The notes beneath the pieces are model-generated. The model was given only the letters and a program-made list of their open reading frames with translations. It ran no database searches and had not been told where the DNA came from. From Mycteria americana (lineage: Eukaryota; Chordata; Aves; Ciconiiformes; Ciconiidae), in NCBI RefSeq assembly GCF_035582795.1, contig NC_134373.1, forward strand, positions 16,204,001 through 16,268,000: a stretch of 64,000 bases of DNA, in the 5' to 3' direction. Made by a program: the position numbers and the translations under genes. Positions within the stretch are counted from its first letter, which is position 1. Each line of letters opens with the position of its first letter. This document shows positions 1-10,364 of the stretch, in pieces.

Positions 1-900
1 GCTTGTTTTTTACTTGATAAACTTGTCCAATCACTTTTTGAAACCTGAGTAATAGACATCTGCAATATCACCTGGCAAAGATTTCCACTGTTTAAATAGG
101 GCTGCGTGGGAAAGGGTCTCTGGTTTTAAGCTGTCCACTGTTAATTTAATTTGCTGGCCAGTGTACTTAATACCCTTAGTAAAGTAACTTAGTAAACTTA
201 GTAGGAGCAAGTTTAGGCCCCTCAATCTGTTGAATTTGTTGTGCACGGAGCACAGAATACATATTAGTGAAGGACACTTAAGTCTTTTCCCCACACCATA
301 GCACATTTAATGCCAGTCACAGGTTCCCCAAAGCAAGAAGTAAAGCAACAGGCAAGTCTGCGTGTCTGCAGAATTGTTATTCACTGCAGGTCTGATTTTC
401 AGGCTGGTACGGAGGCTGTTTTGTCAATCTGCTATTTAATTAAGTTGGAAGGAATAAATTTTTTTAATAATTTGCACGATTTAATGGTCATCAGCTAATG
501 TACTAACAAGTACCACATAAAATAGTAATAGGAGTAGGACTTGGGACTCTTGGAAAGGGCTACCATTCACATGCCTGTGGCAGCAGGTAGAAGCGTTTTT
601 GCCAGCCTTGTTTGTATTGCACATTCCCTCTGCACCTCCACTGTAAATTGCTGTTCTGCAAACTGGCTGCTTTTTCCTTACAGGCCATTTCCTTAAAATA
701 TTTAACATCGTCACATCTGCACATGCAACATCAACTTCTTGAGGACAAATTCAAAGGTGTCTGGAAAGCAATGCGTTAACTTGGATTGAAATATAAATTA
801 CTTAAGAAGAAAATTTTCCTTTTAATAGACCGTAAAATGTCACCTTTTCGCAGGTGAAAGCTGCAAGCCAGGTGCTGAATTCTGCGGACAAACAAACCCT
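1..900. other. Unassigned upstream flank
   Basis: AT-rich sequence upstream of the SGO2 CpG island. I recognise no gene here. A 91-codon open frame on the minus strand (31-306) has no recognisable domain. Its last 30 or so codons read plausibly as protein, but no upstream exon could be linked to it. It may be the terminal exon of an unseen minus-strand gene or chance. Confidence 0.4.
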
Positions 901-1180
901 AACTCTTGGGCAAGATCTGTCCTTCAGAACAACCCGCGGGCTTTTCCGAGCCGTTTCAGGAGCGTTTTAGCTCTGCGTGCCCAGGGCGAGCTGCCGGCAG
1001 CAGCGCCGAGGGCCCGCGCTGGCGCCTCACAAGCACGGCCTCAAAGTTATGCGCTTCCAGTCAGAAGGGCGGCGGGACCGCGGCGGCTGAGAAGGCGGCA
1101 TTTCGGGGTCCCCTTTCCCCGTGAGGGCGGAGAGCTCCCCCTCAGCAGCGGCTGCCTGGCCCACCTCGACATGGCAGCAC

Positions 1181-1191
1181 AAAATGGCGGC
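1181..1191 (+). promoter_or_regulatory. YY1 binding site (AAAATGGCGGC)
   Basis: A full match to the YY1 consensus AAnATGGCGGC inside the CpG island, on the plus strand. YY1 sites of this form commonly sit near the start of TATA-less housekeeping transcripts. That suggests transcription of SGO2 starts close by. Confidence 0.55.
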
Positions 1192-1418
1192 GCGGCCTGA
1201 CACGAGAGCGCGGGTGCCGCGGGCTCCCCGCACACGGAGGTCCGCCCGCGCCCTGAGGGACGGGGGAAGTAACGTCCCCACTCCAGCGCAACCGGCAGCA
1301 GGGATGGAAAGTTTGTGCGCCCCTGGTCTCGTCCCAGCTTTCCCCGGCGGAGCAGCGGGCGAAAGGAAACCGCCACTCCCCCCCGCCACCATCCCGCGGG
1401 GCGGGGCGAAGGGCGGGC

Positions 1419-1445
1419 TTCCCGCCGTCCCGGTTGCATTTCAAA
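1419..1445. promoter_or_regulatory. Possible E2F-like (TTCCCGCC) and CHR-like (TTTGAA, minus strand) pair
   Basis: An E2F-like TTCCCGCC lies at 1419-1426. A minus-strand TTTGAA, the cell-cycle homology region core, lies at 1440-1445, within otherwise GC-rich sequence. Shugoshins are G2/M genes, so such elements would fit. Both motifs are short and the spacing is not the classic CDE-CHR arrangement, so this is tentative. Confidence 0.25.
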
Positions 1446-1895
1446 AGTCTCCCGGCGGGCAGGGCTTCCTCTCCTCCCTTCCCTCCTTCTTCGGCCGCGG
1501 CGAGGGGCAGCCGCCCACCGTCCCGCAGGGCTCTCCGCGCCGGTGGGTGCCGAGGCCGCCGCACCGCACGCAGGTGAGGCGGGGTGTCCGCCCGCCCGCT
1601 CTGCTCCCCGCGACCGCTGAGGGGCCGCTGGCGCAAGGGAGGCGGTGGAGGGGCTGTAACGGCCCATGGGGGCCGTCGTGCCTGGGAGCGGCTCGGGGCG
1701 AGGTGCGGCGCGGTGTGGTGTGTCTGCGGCCGGCCCTGCGGCCTCGTTCCTTCCTGCGGGGGTCGGCGCAGCAGCGGGGCGGGGGGGTGAGGCCGCACGT
1801 ACGCTTCTCGGGGGGAATGTAGGACCTGGCCGGTAAGCACTTGCTGAAGGGAAGACGACGGGTGCTAACCCTGCTCGGTGTCACTCTCTCCAGCT

Positions 1896-2037
1896 ATGGC
1901 ATCTTGGGAGGCTTCCAAAACATCCTTCTTCAGCCTGAGTGGCGTAAGAGAGCGGATGCGGGAGAAGAAAAACGGTGCCTTGAGGACTGCGAAGTTGAAT
2001 GCCTCGCTTGCATCAAAAATCAAAACGAAAATCATTA
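1896..2037 (+). CDS. SGO2: SGO2 coding exon 1
   Basis: Encodes residues 1-47 plus the first base of codon 48. The acceptor CTCTCCAG ends at 1893 and the ATG follows two bases later. The strong donor GTAAGT starts at 2038. It contains the basic stretch RERMREKK and the SGO2-like [10 protein letters not shown]. Confidence 0.85.
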
Positions 2038-5000
2038 GTAAGTGTATTTTGCCTTGCAGTGTGTGCAGAGGCTGGCAGCTACGTCAGCTTATAACTGTGC
2101 CTTTGGCCGTAGCCATTGTGGTGGTGGTTGGTGGCAGTCTCTTACCCAGAGCTTATATTTAACAGCTGCTTCTCTGCCTGGGGGTTTCTAGTGAATTAGT
2201 GAATCTAGTGAATACCCTGCAAATGACTGTCAAGTGCCACTTGAGGTGCCCAAAGGTGTCTGAGGTATCTGTGGCTGGCAGCTTTGATGCAGAACCTTTG
2301 GAGCAGCAGCTGGGGGCATCACAGGCTGCTCGGCAGCATCTCGGATGGCATTAGACAGCTGTGTCTGGGTAACCGAGTCCCCCGGGGTCCAAACAGCAAA
2401 AATAAGAGGTGTGGAAATTATTTTAGTGTATATGCAATCCTGTGCAGAAGCTAGGCCAACTGTGGTTTGTTTTTATGCAGGAAATAATGCAATTGTAGAA
2501 CATGAGATAATTTGGACTACCTTGAAAAAGTTGGATATTTCTGTTACTTTTATTTGTTTTGAAATTGGGAAACATGGATCTACATCTGCTCAAGGGCTAC
2601 TACAGAGGAAAGTAGGTTTTTCTCTCTCTTTTTGGATGGAGATGAGGACTCGGAGCTATAGGTGACTTGTTCAAAGTCAGAAGCATATCTTTCTAAACTC
2701 AGCACCTGAACCACGCCATCATTCATTAAGGATTGAAGCAGTAGCTTGCTGACTGAGCATGACCCACTGAGGATGGAGAGGGTGTCTGGCTGAAGTGTTG
2801 CAGGTTATTATGGAAAGTTTTTCCTGTACTCTGGAGACTTCTATTGCTGAAAGGAATTACACTGCTGACTTTGTGGGGGGGCTATTGAGTTGTAGAGATC
2901 TGGGCCTGAGGGAGGCTATTCAGGGAAGAGGAAGAAGTATGATGAGGGAAGAGGCATGGATGAGACCTTGGATGCTGATTCTGTGCGATACTTCTCTATC
3001 ACTTACAGACAACTCCTCCACTATTCTCCCTAAAGCACAACAATAAGTCTCCCTAAAGCACAACAATAAAGCATTGGCCCTGGCCCTCAATGCGGAGAAA
3101 GCCAATGCACAGCGGCTCACCCAGGAGAAGACCATCTTACAGAAGGAGGTGGAGCAGTGCCACTTCCAGAATGCTGTGCTGCGGCATAAGCTCTCCTTCC
3201 TGGTATGGCAGTAACAGTGTGGCTGGCATGGAGAGGGGCGGTGGGCAAGATATGCAGCACTGGCATCTCAACCTTGGGAGGAGTGAGCTGTCACTGATTG
3301 TCCATACTCTCTACATATGAAAAATATCACCATTCATTTGCTTACTCTTTGTTCCAAGCTGTCTTCTCCCCAGAACTTGCCTTGTGCTGGCTACCAGCAT
3401 CCTTGTTGGAATAGATGTTTTGGTTTAATGTCTTTATAGTTTCTCTCTCTTTATTATCTCAACATAGAATAACACCTTGAAAGAACTTGAAAACATAATG
3501 GCTGCAGTTAAGATGGCTCGGCTGTCTGAGGTAAACCATGGGAAACGTGAGCACGCTGCTCTGGGAAGGGGGCTGTGTTTGTCTCTGTCTTTTGCTTTGT
3601 GTTGCCTGCTCACTTCAGTGTTTGATGCTTCAGCTGTTTTTCTTTGCTTGCTTGAATTGTGCTGGCTGCATCCTTGTTTTTAGCTTGGTGTTAACGATTT
3701 CCAGGGTAATTTCCTCTGTAGGAAAAGCTACAGTTTCAAACTGCCTTATTCTGGGTCATTGGCTGTATTGGCCAGTAGGCTCTTCTGCTATGACAGGTTG
3801 TGACTTCTTTTCAATTTCTTAAGTGTTGCCATGGCAACTTGGGATAGGGAATGGGACACTTTCTATATGTCCTGTCTTGTGGGTGGGAAAATACTCCTGC
3901 TTCCTAGTCCCAGATTATCTGAACTAGTTTAACTTCATCCTTAAGTCTGTAGAGACAGAACCTGACTCTGCTGCAATTTGTTCTATAATTTGTGCAATTT
4001 TAAATGGGAGAGGGTCACCGGCAGTATTTGACATACTTTCCAGGGTGAAACTGAGCTTCTGCTGTTTCTGTGCAGGAGGGCTGACAGGGGATTGCAAGAG
4101 CTTTAAACACCTTCTATTTCTCTGCTTTCCAGTTCCATACAAGTCCTGCATCCTTGTCCAACAGCCAGAAGAGCAGCATGACTGAAGATAGCTGGGCCGA
4201 TGATATTGCAGATGGTCAACTTGTGAGGTGGGCCTTAAAATGTCAGATATCACCAAGCTTGTCCTGAATTTGTATATGCTAAACTTCTTCTGTTTTATGT
4301 GTGTGCCCAGTTGTCTGTTTGACACGAGATGTCTTCTCTGAACCACCGCTGCTTGATGTTTTCCTTTACTCTGTGTCTTTCTGCTGCCACTCCTTGTCTT
4401 ATTTGTCCTAATGCCAAGTCTATGCATAAACTGGTCCTTCTCCCTCCTTTGTTTGAAAGCGCATTCTTTTAGGTAGTTTTTCCTTTGTAGTTGGTGAGCA
4501 CTGCAAGATGTCCTCAAGTGAGTGAGTGCCATAGCTGGCTGCTTTGACGTTTGTTACATATAAATGCTTAATAATCATCTGCTTGTATGATGTAAACTTG
4601 TGTTTTGAAAAGAAGGTCAGAGCAGGATCTCTTAAAATCTATTTGAAGTTCTGTTTCTCCTCTGTCTAGTCTCCCCTTTGAACACAGGGGAGTCCTTGGA
4701 GCTGTCCACACACATACCTCCAAGCAGCCGTGTTGGTGTTCCATAGCGAGGTGAACCTGTGGTCGCAACCTGTGTGCTGAAAGGCCTTACTTCCTTGTTG
4801 CCTCAGTGTATTTTTCTCCTGCTTCTGTGTCTGCAGCAGTGTGCTTTCCTTATCGAGCTGTGCTTGCACAGAAATGAGAAATCTGTCCTGGTTGGGCAGT
4901 GTGTGTTCTTCAGCACTTGAAGCCTTCAGAAATGTATTTCAGCAGCTCTTGATGGAGGTGAAAGCTGTAGCTATTCTGCTGGATTCTAGGGCCCGTCACA

Positions 5001-8000
5001 GGTATGGAACGTGCTCCACTGCTGTTATTCCTTCTCACCAGGGCTGTGGGGATGCCAATGAGGGTGCCCATTTCCAAGCTGAGGGATGCAGGACAGCAAG
5101 GTGGCAGCTCCACAGCAGTACAGACATCCTCACTAGAGCTTCAGAGACCTGCTTCTAATGAGCCCTTGGAAATCGTGCCTGTTGCCTCCAAAGACACTTT
5201 GCCACTACAGCCTGCTGAGAAGCCTCAGTCCCACCAGGAAGAGAATGGGAAGAAGCTGACTGAAGTAATGGAACCACAAGGGGATCTTCTTGACTCTCGT
5301 ATCTTTGGAGGTAAATTTGTATCTTCTGCTGTTCTTCTGGTATGACTTTGAGTGTCTGTGTTCAGAAATGAATGAGTGCAGTGCCGTAGTTCCAGTTAGC
5401 TCCTAACCAGCAGCTCCTAATTACTGTTAGGAACTGCATGCTTCAGCGACGCTGGTATCACTGGAATGACATATATCCCAGAATGGGATGTCTTGGTGGG
5501 GATATGGCATGTTTGTGATAGCTCAAGATCACTCATCAGGCTTTCTGAGTAATAGGCACTGAGCTTACATAAGAATTTCAGAAATGTTTGAAGGAGCAGA
5601 ATCTGACTAGATGCACATCTTTTCTTCTTTGTGGGTTTGCCATGTAAATAATAAGTCTCATACAGATCATGAGCATTCCTAAATATAGGGCTGGTTAAGG
5701 GATCTTGCTTTGGGCTGTCTTTCTGTTCTGAGGGGAGCCAGCTGAGCAATTCTGTTACACAGTAAGTTTGGGGAGTCCCTGTAGAGACAAAATCATGCTT
5801 TCTCTATGCTCTGGATTTGTGGCAGTGTGTGGGGCATGGCTTTTAGTGGTATGGGGAAAGCTGGCATTTGCCTGCTGCATTTCTCAGTCTTAGGAATGAA
5901 TTTTGTCTTTCCAACAGAGGCCTTGTGTGCCACTCAACAAAATCCCAACAATTTGCCAGCACTTGCCTGGGAAGGTCATCCTCTTTCATATGAGGGTAAC
6001 GAGATGGCAAAACATTTCTTTGATCGTCTCTCACAAGGGCATGTTACTCAGAGGAGAAAGCATTCCACCCTGTCTGCAACAAGCACTTCATCTTCTGGTG
6101 TGGATATCTTCCCGCCTGCCAGTTCCCCTCAGGCAGCTTGGTGGAGTATCACAACGGACAGCAGCAGCTCCAGCAAGAGCAACACACAGCCACAGCTGAA
6201 ATCTCCCAGCCCTCTAGTTTCACCTACTCAAACCAGTGTTATTCCTGACAGAAAATCTTTGGGTAAAGAGATTTTCTGTGATCAGCCACAGGCTAAAGAA
6301 ACTGGGTGTGGTGTTGAAACAGACCCCAGCTATAGCCAGGCCCCTGAGTTTGTTTCTGTAAAGGTCAAAAGCAAAGTTAATTGTAAAACTGGTGAGAAAA
6401 CAACTGTTAAAAAAGCAAGTACAGGAAAAAAGAAAACAAATGGAATTAAAAACAATGCAGAAAGTAGTCCTGATCTACCTCAAGGTGAAGAGAGTGCTCA
6501 AAATGCAAAGAAGCTTCTTCAGCCAAAAGTTGCAACATGTGCTAGTGGGTCTGAAGTTTCTGAGATGAGGCAGAAGGCTTGTGTGGGGGCTTTCAACAGG
6601 AAGAACAGAGCCTGTGGTGTGGAGCAACATTCCTGCTTTCCTGATGAAGTCCGAGATCTCAGAAGAACATATGTGGTGAATACAGCACAGCTGCACGGTC
6701 TTGGAAGTGGTGACTTACTGCAACAGGTTAACAAGGAAGCTATCTTTGAGATCCAAAGTATGGAGAGCTTGTCAAAAAGCGCAATTTGTACCTTCTCAAG
6801 TCATGAAGTTCCCTCAGATGATTCCAGTCTACAAATTTCACTTTTTATGAGGAAAGAGACCTCAAGTGCCTGTGCTTTGCAAGAGGACTCAAGTGTGAGC
6901 ACAAAGAACATCAGACAGAAAACCAACAGGAAAACTAGAGTAATTAGGCAAAGAGATGACTCTGAGGAGAATCTGCAAAACAGTGTTAAAATACCAGAGG
7001 CCAAAGCTGAAGAACAGCCTAAAAGAAGCCAGAGAAGCAGGAGGAAGACTGTCAGGAAAAGCAGTTGTAGTGATCAGAGAAATGAAGTTGATGTTTTTGG
7101 GCCATGTATAGATGTTCAAGGAGTAGCTAAGGAGAGCACAAAGGATTCACCAGGTAACCTTAAATGTAGCAGGAAAACTTACGTTGTCCGTCCTTTGGAT
7201 CTTGCAGGAAACTTGGGTTGTGTCCAGACAGATTTTGAAGGGGGTGAAATTGTACCTCCCAGGCCTATTGCTGGGAGCAAAGCTAGCAAAATCCCCAGAG
7301 TTCAGAGGATGGTAGCTGCTCAGAGCAATAAAAAACAGACAGGGGGCCTTCAAGAAAAGGGGCAAGCTAAAGTTGACAACAACATGAATGCTTCGAAAAA
7401 AGAGGCCTATCCCAAACCAAAGCCTCAGAGGAAGAGGAACACCTCTAGACCACCAGAGACTGATTCCCTGGCCAGACAAAGTGGTGGTGCCAAGACGCTC
7501 ACTGGAAGTTCAGCAGAACTTGCATCCAAGCGAACTGCCCTGATGGGAAAGTTTTCCTGCATTAGGGATCTGCTGTCTGAGCCAGATGCCTTCCTGGAGG
7601 AGCAGATACCCGAGATACCGCTTACAAATAATCTTACAGACCTTTCGCACGGTCTTGAATCCTCCTCTGTGACCTGTTCTGCAGCTTCACCTGTCAGCTC
7701 CAGGCTTACAGATGTACCAGTTTCCAAGAGCTTAAGTACTGAGGGAAACAGAATGCCAGAGAAATCCTTTGTTTGGCCAGAAAGCTCCCTGATATTTAAA
7801 GAAAAGACTGTAGAGGAAATACCTGGGAAAAGAAACCAGGTTGAGTCAAGTTCTCGGAGCTCGTCTTCACAGGAACCTGGTAGGTGGTAGGCTGGGGCGG
7901 GAACCTGTGTTTGGAGATGAGTGCCAAAAATCCATGCAGCAAGTGCTTATATCTTTCTTACCCTCCTCTCTTTTTTCAGAGTTAAAGGTCAGTGTCCAAT

Positions 8001-10238
8001 ACACCATTTATGCTTCCACTTGCACTGGCCAGTCATTTCTGTGGCTGCATTTGCTTCTAGTTTATCAGCATTCCTATAAGAATTTCTGGTCACTTGTTCA
8101 TGCGTGGATATTGGGAAAGGACTAGGAGCAAGTCCCATTTTACCACTCTTGTTATCTACAGGGCATGCCTGTCAATTTGGAAAATCAATTACTCAAGCAG
8201 GTGACAAGTATAATTTGATGCTGACCCTGCCTACTAGGGGGCACAATATGATGAAGATGGCAGGTTTTTGGTCCAGAATGGTTAGTGCTGCAAGGATTCA
8301 GACTTTATACCTCTAGGTGGTATGTTCAATGGAAATTCATCAGGAGCTACCTAAATTCTCTTGGTTGTGTTTTTTTGGTTTGTTTTTTAAAAGGATTTGG
8401 ACAGTGTATCCCTTGGCTGATAATAGTAGAGTTAAGCTGAGCCTTTTTTGGAGCTTGCTGTTATTGGATACTCTGTAAAGAGAGTTGTTTTGTGGGTTTT
8501 TTCCTTCCTGTAGCTGTTAACAAACAGGCCTGTTATAGGTAGAGTGGGCTGTACGTTGTAGAGAGGGAGGAAATTTGTTCTCCTGCCCTCCCCCTCTTGG
8601 CCAACTTCACTTTGAAAGATGCAGTAAACACTGGCAGGGTCCTGTGTCTTGCTGGAAGTCTCGTAGGTTGCTTGGGTGCCATAAGCTTGCTTTCTCCTCC
8701 AGGCTGTAAGCTCCTGGGCACTACAACAATCAACTATCACTTTTGTATCATTTTTCTACTATACCAGGGCCCAATGATACTAGTGGTATTAGTGACCTGT
8801 ATTTTTTCAGTGGGGAACCTAATTTTATTCATGAGCTGACTTTTGAGGAGCAGGTCTGGGATTTTTGGACAAAAATGGTGTCCTGAGTTTAGAGGGAACA
8901 TGATTGGATTCAGGTTTGTGCAGTGTTCAGAGAAACCTGGTAATGCAGCCCTTCTCTCTTTGGCAGCTGTATTTCTTAGGATATCTGGAAATGATTTGGA
9001 AACACTTTGATAAACTCATGTGTGAATGTCTACCTTTGCAGAGATCAGGCCACTACAGGACTTGACCAATGCCGGGACTCTGTCTTCCTCCAGCTCAGAA
9101 GAAGTGTCAGGGCGCTCATCCAGGCGGAGACAGGAACCAACCTGCTATGCAGAGCCAAAACTCAACAGGTTGGGCTTTAAACTATTCCTTCCCATGACTA
9201 TTCCCATGCTGAAACTCCTGCTCTGCTCTCATGTGCTCACTCTCCAGGGCTGGACTCTCTGTCACTTTGTTTGTCTTTAAGTTCCTCTTACCCCTTCGTG
9301 TTTCTGTGACCCTCCTCTTCTACCACAGTGTGGTTAAGCCAAAATTCTGCATTAGCACAGATGCATGTGCAGGCTTCTGGTAACAAGCTACCAAAGATGT
9401 TACTTCCCTCACTGAAATGAGCACATGCATTTCTTAGCAGACTGCATCTCTGGTACTCCAGTGCTAATGAGGGATTAGCATGAGGATAAAATACAGGCTA
9501 AATAAAGACAGCTAAGCGAAAGCCCTGATTTCACTTGCTGCCATTCTGTGATATCTAAAGTTTTATACAACAACTGAGTAATACTTCCATTTTAATCGGG
9601 TTTCAGTGAAGGAAATGCTAGGTTTTGAGGAGGGCTCTCCCCTGTGAGCAGGCTGTATCTATATTCGCTTCTTCAGGCAGATACAAGTACCTAAACAAGT
9701 AGTTGCATCTTTTTCTGAAAAAACTGTAGATTCAGTACATCCAATGGCTACTGTACAGAACCATTTAACTCCTAAAACGATGACTTTGTTGTTATGCTAC
9801 TGACCAATACTATGTTTTTTTCCCTGAGAAGTGTCACAGTTTGAACTTTCTGTGAGGAGTTGGTTATACTGGGTCAGAAGGTACTCTGTGTTGGTACAGC
9901 TGTTCCTGTACTGGACTGTACTGGATCTTATAGTGGAAGTATTTCAGTAAAATCAGAAACTTTAGAGACTGAAATCATACATGTATTCAAGAAATAACCT
10001 TGATGGTTCAATCTAACCCTTTTGGTTCTGCAGGAAACTGAGGCGGGGTGACCCATTTACAAACACGGAGTTCCTCCACTCCCCTCTCTACAAAACCAAA
10101 ATGAAGAAAACTGCCAAAGCCAAGGAAATGACCAAGAAGATCCAAGAGGAAAAAGAATGGCTTCCTGAAGGATGTCCCAGTGCCAAGGCAGGCAAGCTAA
10201 TAATAATGGGAAGAGACATGGAGCCAGAAGTAAAATAG
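1896..10238 (+). CDS. SGO2: Shugoshin 2, centromeric cohesin protector (8 coding exons)
   Basis: Coding exons are 1896-2037, 3009-3202, 3468-3530, 4133-4227, 5042-5310, 5918-7879, 9042-9168 and 10034-10238, with compatible phases throughout, for about 1018 codons. Shugoshins recruit PP2A-B56 to centromeres and protect cohesin from separase. SGO2 also recruits the kinesin MCAK. The N-terminus carries the SGO2-type stretch [10 protein letters not shown], then [13 protein letters not shown] and a coiled coil (about residues 63-133). A large, poorly conserved middle follows, rich in Lys and Ser, with repeated KTYVV-like motifs. The C-terminus has the shugoshin motif RPLQDLTN and basic SRRR. SGO2 fits better than SGO1 at the N-terminus, while the tail ([10 protein letters not shown]) resembles SGO1. 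Human SGO2 is about 1265 residues, so this one is shorter. Exon 2 as spliced contains one in-frame TAA at 3044, discussed separately. The intact 654-codon exon 6 argues against a pseudogene. Confidence 0.85.
3009..3202 (+). CDS. SGO2: SGO2 coding exon 2, with in-frame stop
   Basis: The acceptor CACTTACAG ends at 3008 and the donor GTATGG starts at 3203. The first codons read NNSSTI, matching NNSS in human SGO2. Then an inserted, duplicated segment brings TAA at 3044-3046. The same frame then continues as [14 protein letters not shown] and the coiled coil with LQKEVEQ. Starting the exon instead at 3048, after the AG at 3046-3047, keeps phase, removes the stop and drops 13 codons. Confidence 0.8.
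3025..3071 (+). repeat. Imperfect 23-bp tandem duplication inside SGO2 exon 2
   Basis: Copies lie at 3025-3047 and 3048-3070. The first 22 bases, starting TCTCCCTAAAGC, are identical. The first copy ends in G; the second ends in A and is followed by G. The 23-bp period is not a multiple of three, and the first copy carries the in-frame TAA. Its final AG could serve as a splice acceptor after the pyrimidine-rich stretch at 3012-3031. Confidence 0.9.
3468..3530 (+). CDS. SGO2: SGO2 coding exon 3
   Basis: Twenty-one codons, phase 0 on both sides ([21 protein letters not shown] in two parts: [10 protein letters not shown] and [11 protein letters not shown]). It continues the coiled coil and matches human SGO2 sequence around LNKKLIEIEALM. 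The acceptor AACATAG ends at 3467 and the donor GTAAAC starts at 3531. Confidence 0.85.
4133..4227 (+). CDS. SGO2: SGO2 coding exon 4
   Basis: Residues 134-164 plus two bases of codon 165. It begins [11 protein letters not shown], comparable to human SGO2 FHQSSFLLSAS. The acceptor CTGCTTTCCAG ends at 4132 and the donor GTGGGC starts at 4228. Confidence 0.8.
5042..5310 (+). CDS. SGO2: SGO2 coding exon 5
   Basis: Residues 165-254 plus one base. It starts [13 protein letters not shown], aligned with the region around LPFARVPL in human SGO2. The acceptor CTTCTCACCAG ends at 5041 and the donor GTAAAT starts at 5311. Confidence 0.8.
5918..7879 (+). CDS. SGO2: SGO2 coding exon 6 (large central exon)
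   Basis: An uninterrupted 654-codon exon (residues about 255-908), in phase with its neighbours. It is typical of shugoshin 2, where one giant exon encodes the disordered middle. It contains basic clusters ([24 protein letters not shown]) and related motifs RRTYVVNT and [10 protein letters not shown]. The acceptor TTTCCAACAG ends at 5917 and the donor GTAGGT starts at 7880. Confidence 0.9.
9042..9168 (+). CDS. SGO2: SGO2 coding exon 7 (shugoshin C-terminal motif)
   Basis: Encodes [10 protein letters not shown] followed by a Ser-rich stretch and [11 protein letters not shown], the conserved basic shugoshin motif that binds centromeric chromatin. The acceptor CTTTGCAG ends at 9041. The donor GTTGGG at 9169 is weak but is the one that keeps frame into exon 8. 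Confidence 0.85.
10034..10238 (+). CDS. SGO2: SGO2 coding exon 8 and stop codon
   Basis: Encodes [18 protein letters not shown] and a Lys-rich tail, ending at TAG 10236-10238. The acceptor GGTTCTGCAG ends at 10033. The KLRRGDPFT core resembles the human SGO1 tail; human SGO2 stops near this point. Confidence 0.85.
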
Positions 10239-10341
10239 TGGTTGAACAGGCAGCCCCTGAGCTCCTAGGGGCTTGTGCATCTTTGCTAGGATATCTCTAA
10301 TGTTTTGCATAGCTTATTTTTTATTTTAATTTTAAAGTATA

Positions 10342-10347
10342 AATAAA
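10342..10347 (+). promoter_or_regulatory. SGO2: SGO2 poly(A) signal AATAAA
   Basis: AATAAA about 100 bases after the stop codon, followed by a GT-rich stretch. The 3' untranslated region is probably 10239 to about 10365. Confidence 0.75.
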
Positions 10348-10364
10348 GTCTTCTATGTGGACAG

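Larger units (their letters stand above)
930..1840 (+). promoter_or_regulatory. SGO2: CpG-island promoter and 5' untranslated region of SGO2
   Basis: A sharply bounded block very rich in G, C and CpG between AT-rich flanks, ending just before the first coding exon. Non-coding first-exon donors are possible at 1574 (CAG followed by GTGAGG) and at 1833 (GTAAGC). Either could splice to the acceptor ending at 1893. The transcription start cannot be fixed from sequence. The long open frames on both strands in this block are a by-product of few stop codons in GC-rich DNA. Confidence 0.75.

Noticed and set aside
1027-1884. Open frames of 100-230 codons on both strands in the left CpG island
   Set aside because: Same compositional effect. 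They cover the SGO2 promoter and are not linked to any exon.
1896-10238. SGO2 as a pseudogene because of the stop in exon 2
   Set aside because: All other exons, including a 654-codon one, are open, in phase and well spliced. A single local duplication is better explained by altered splicing, polymorphism or assembly error.
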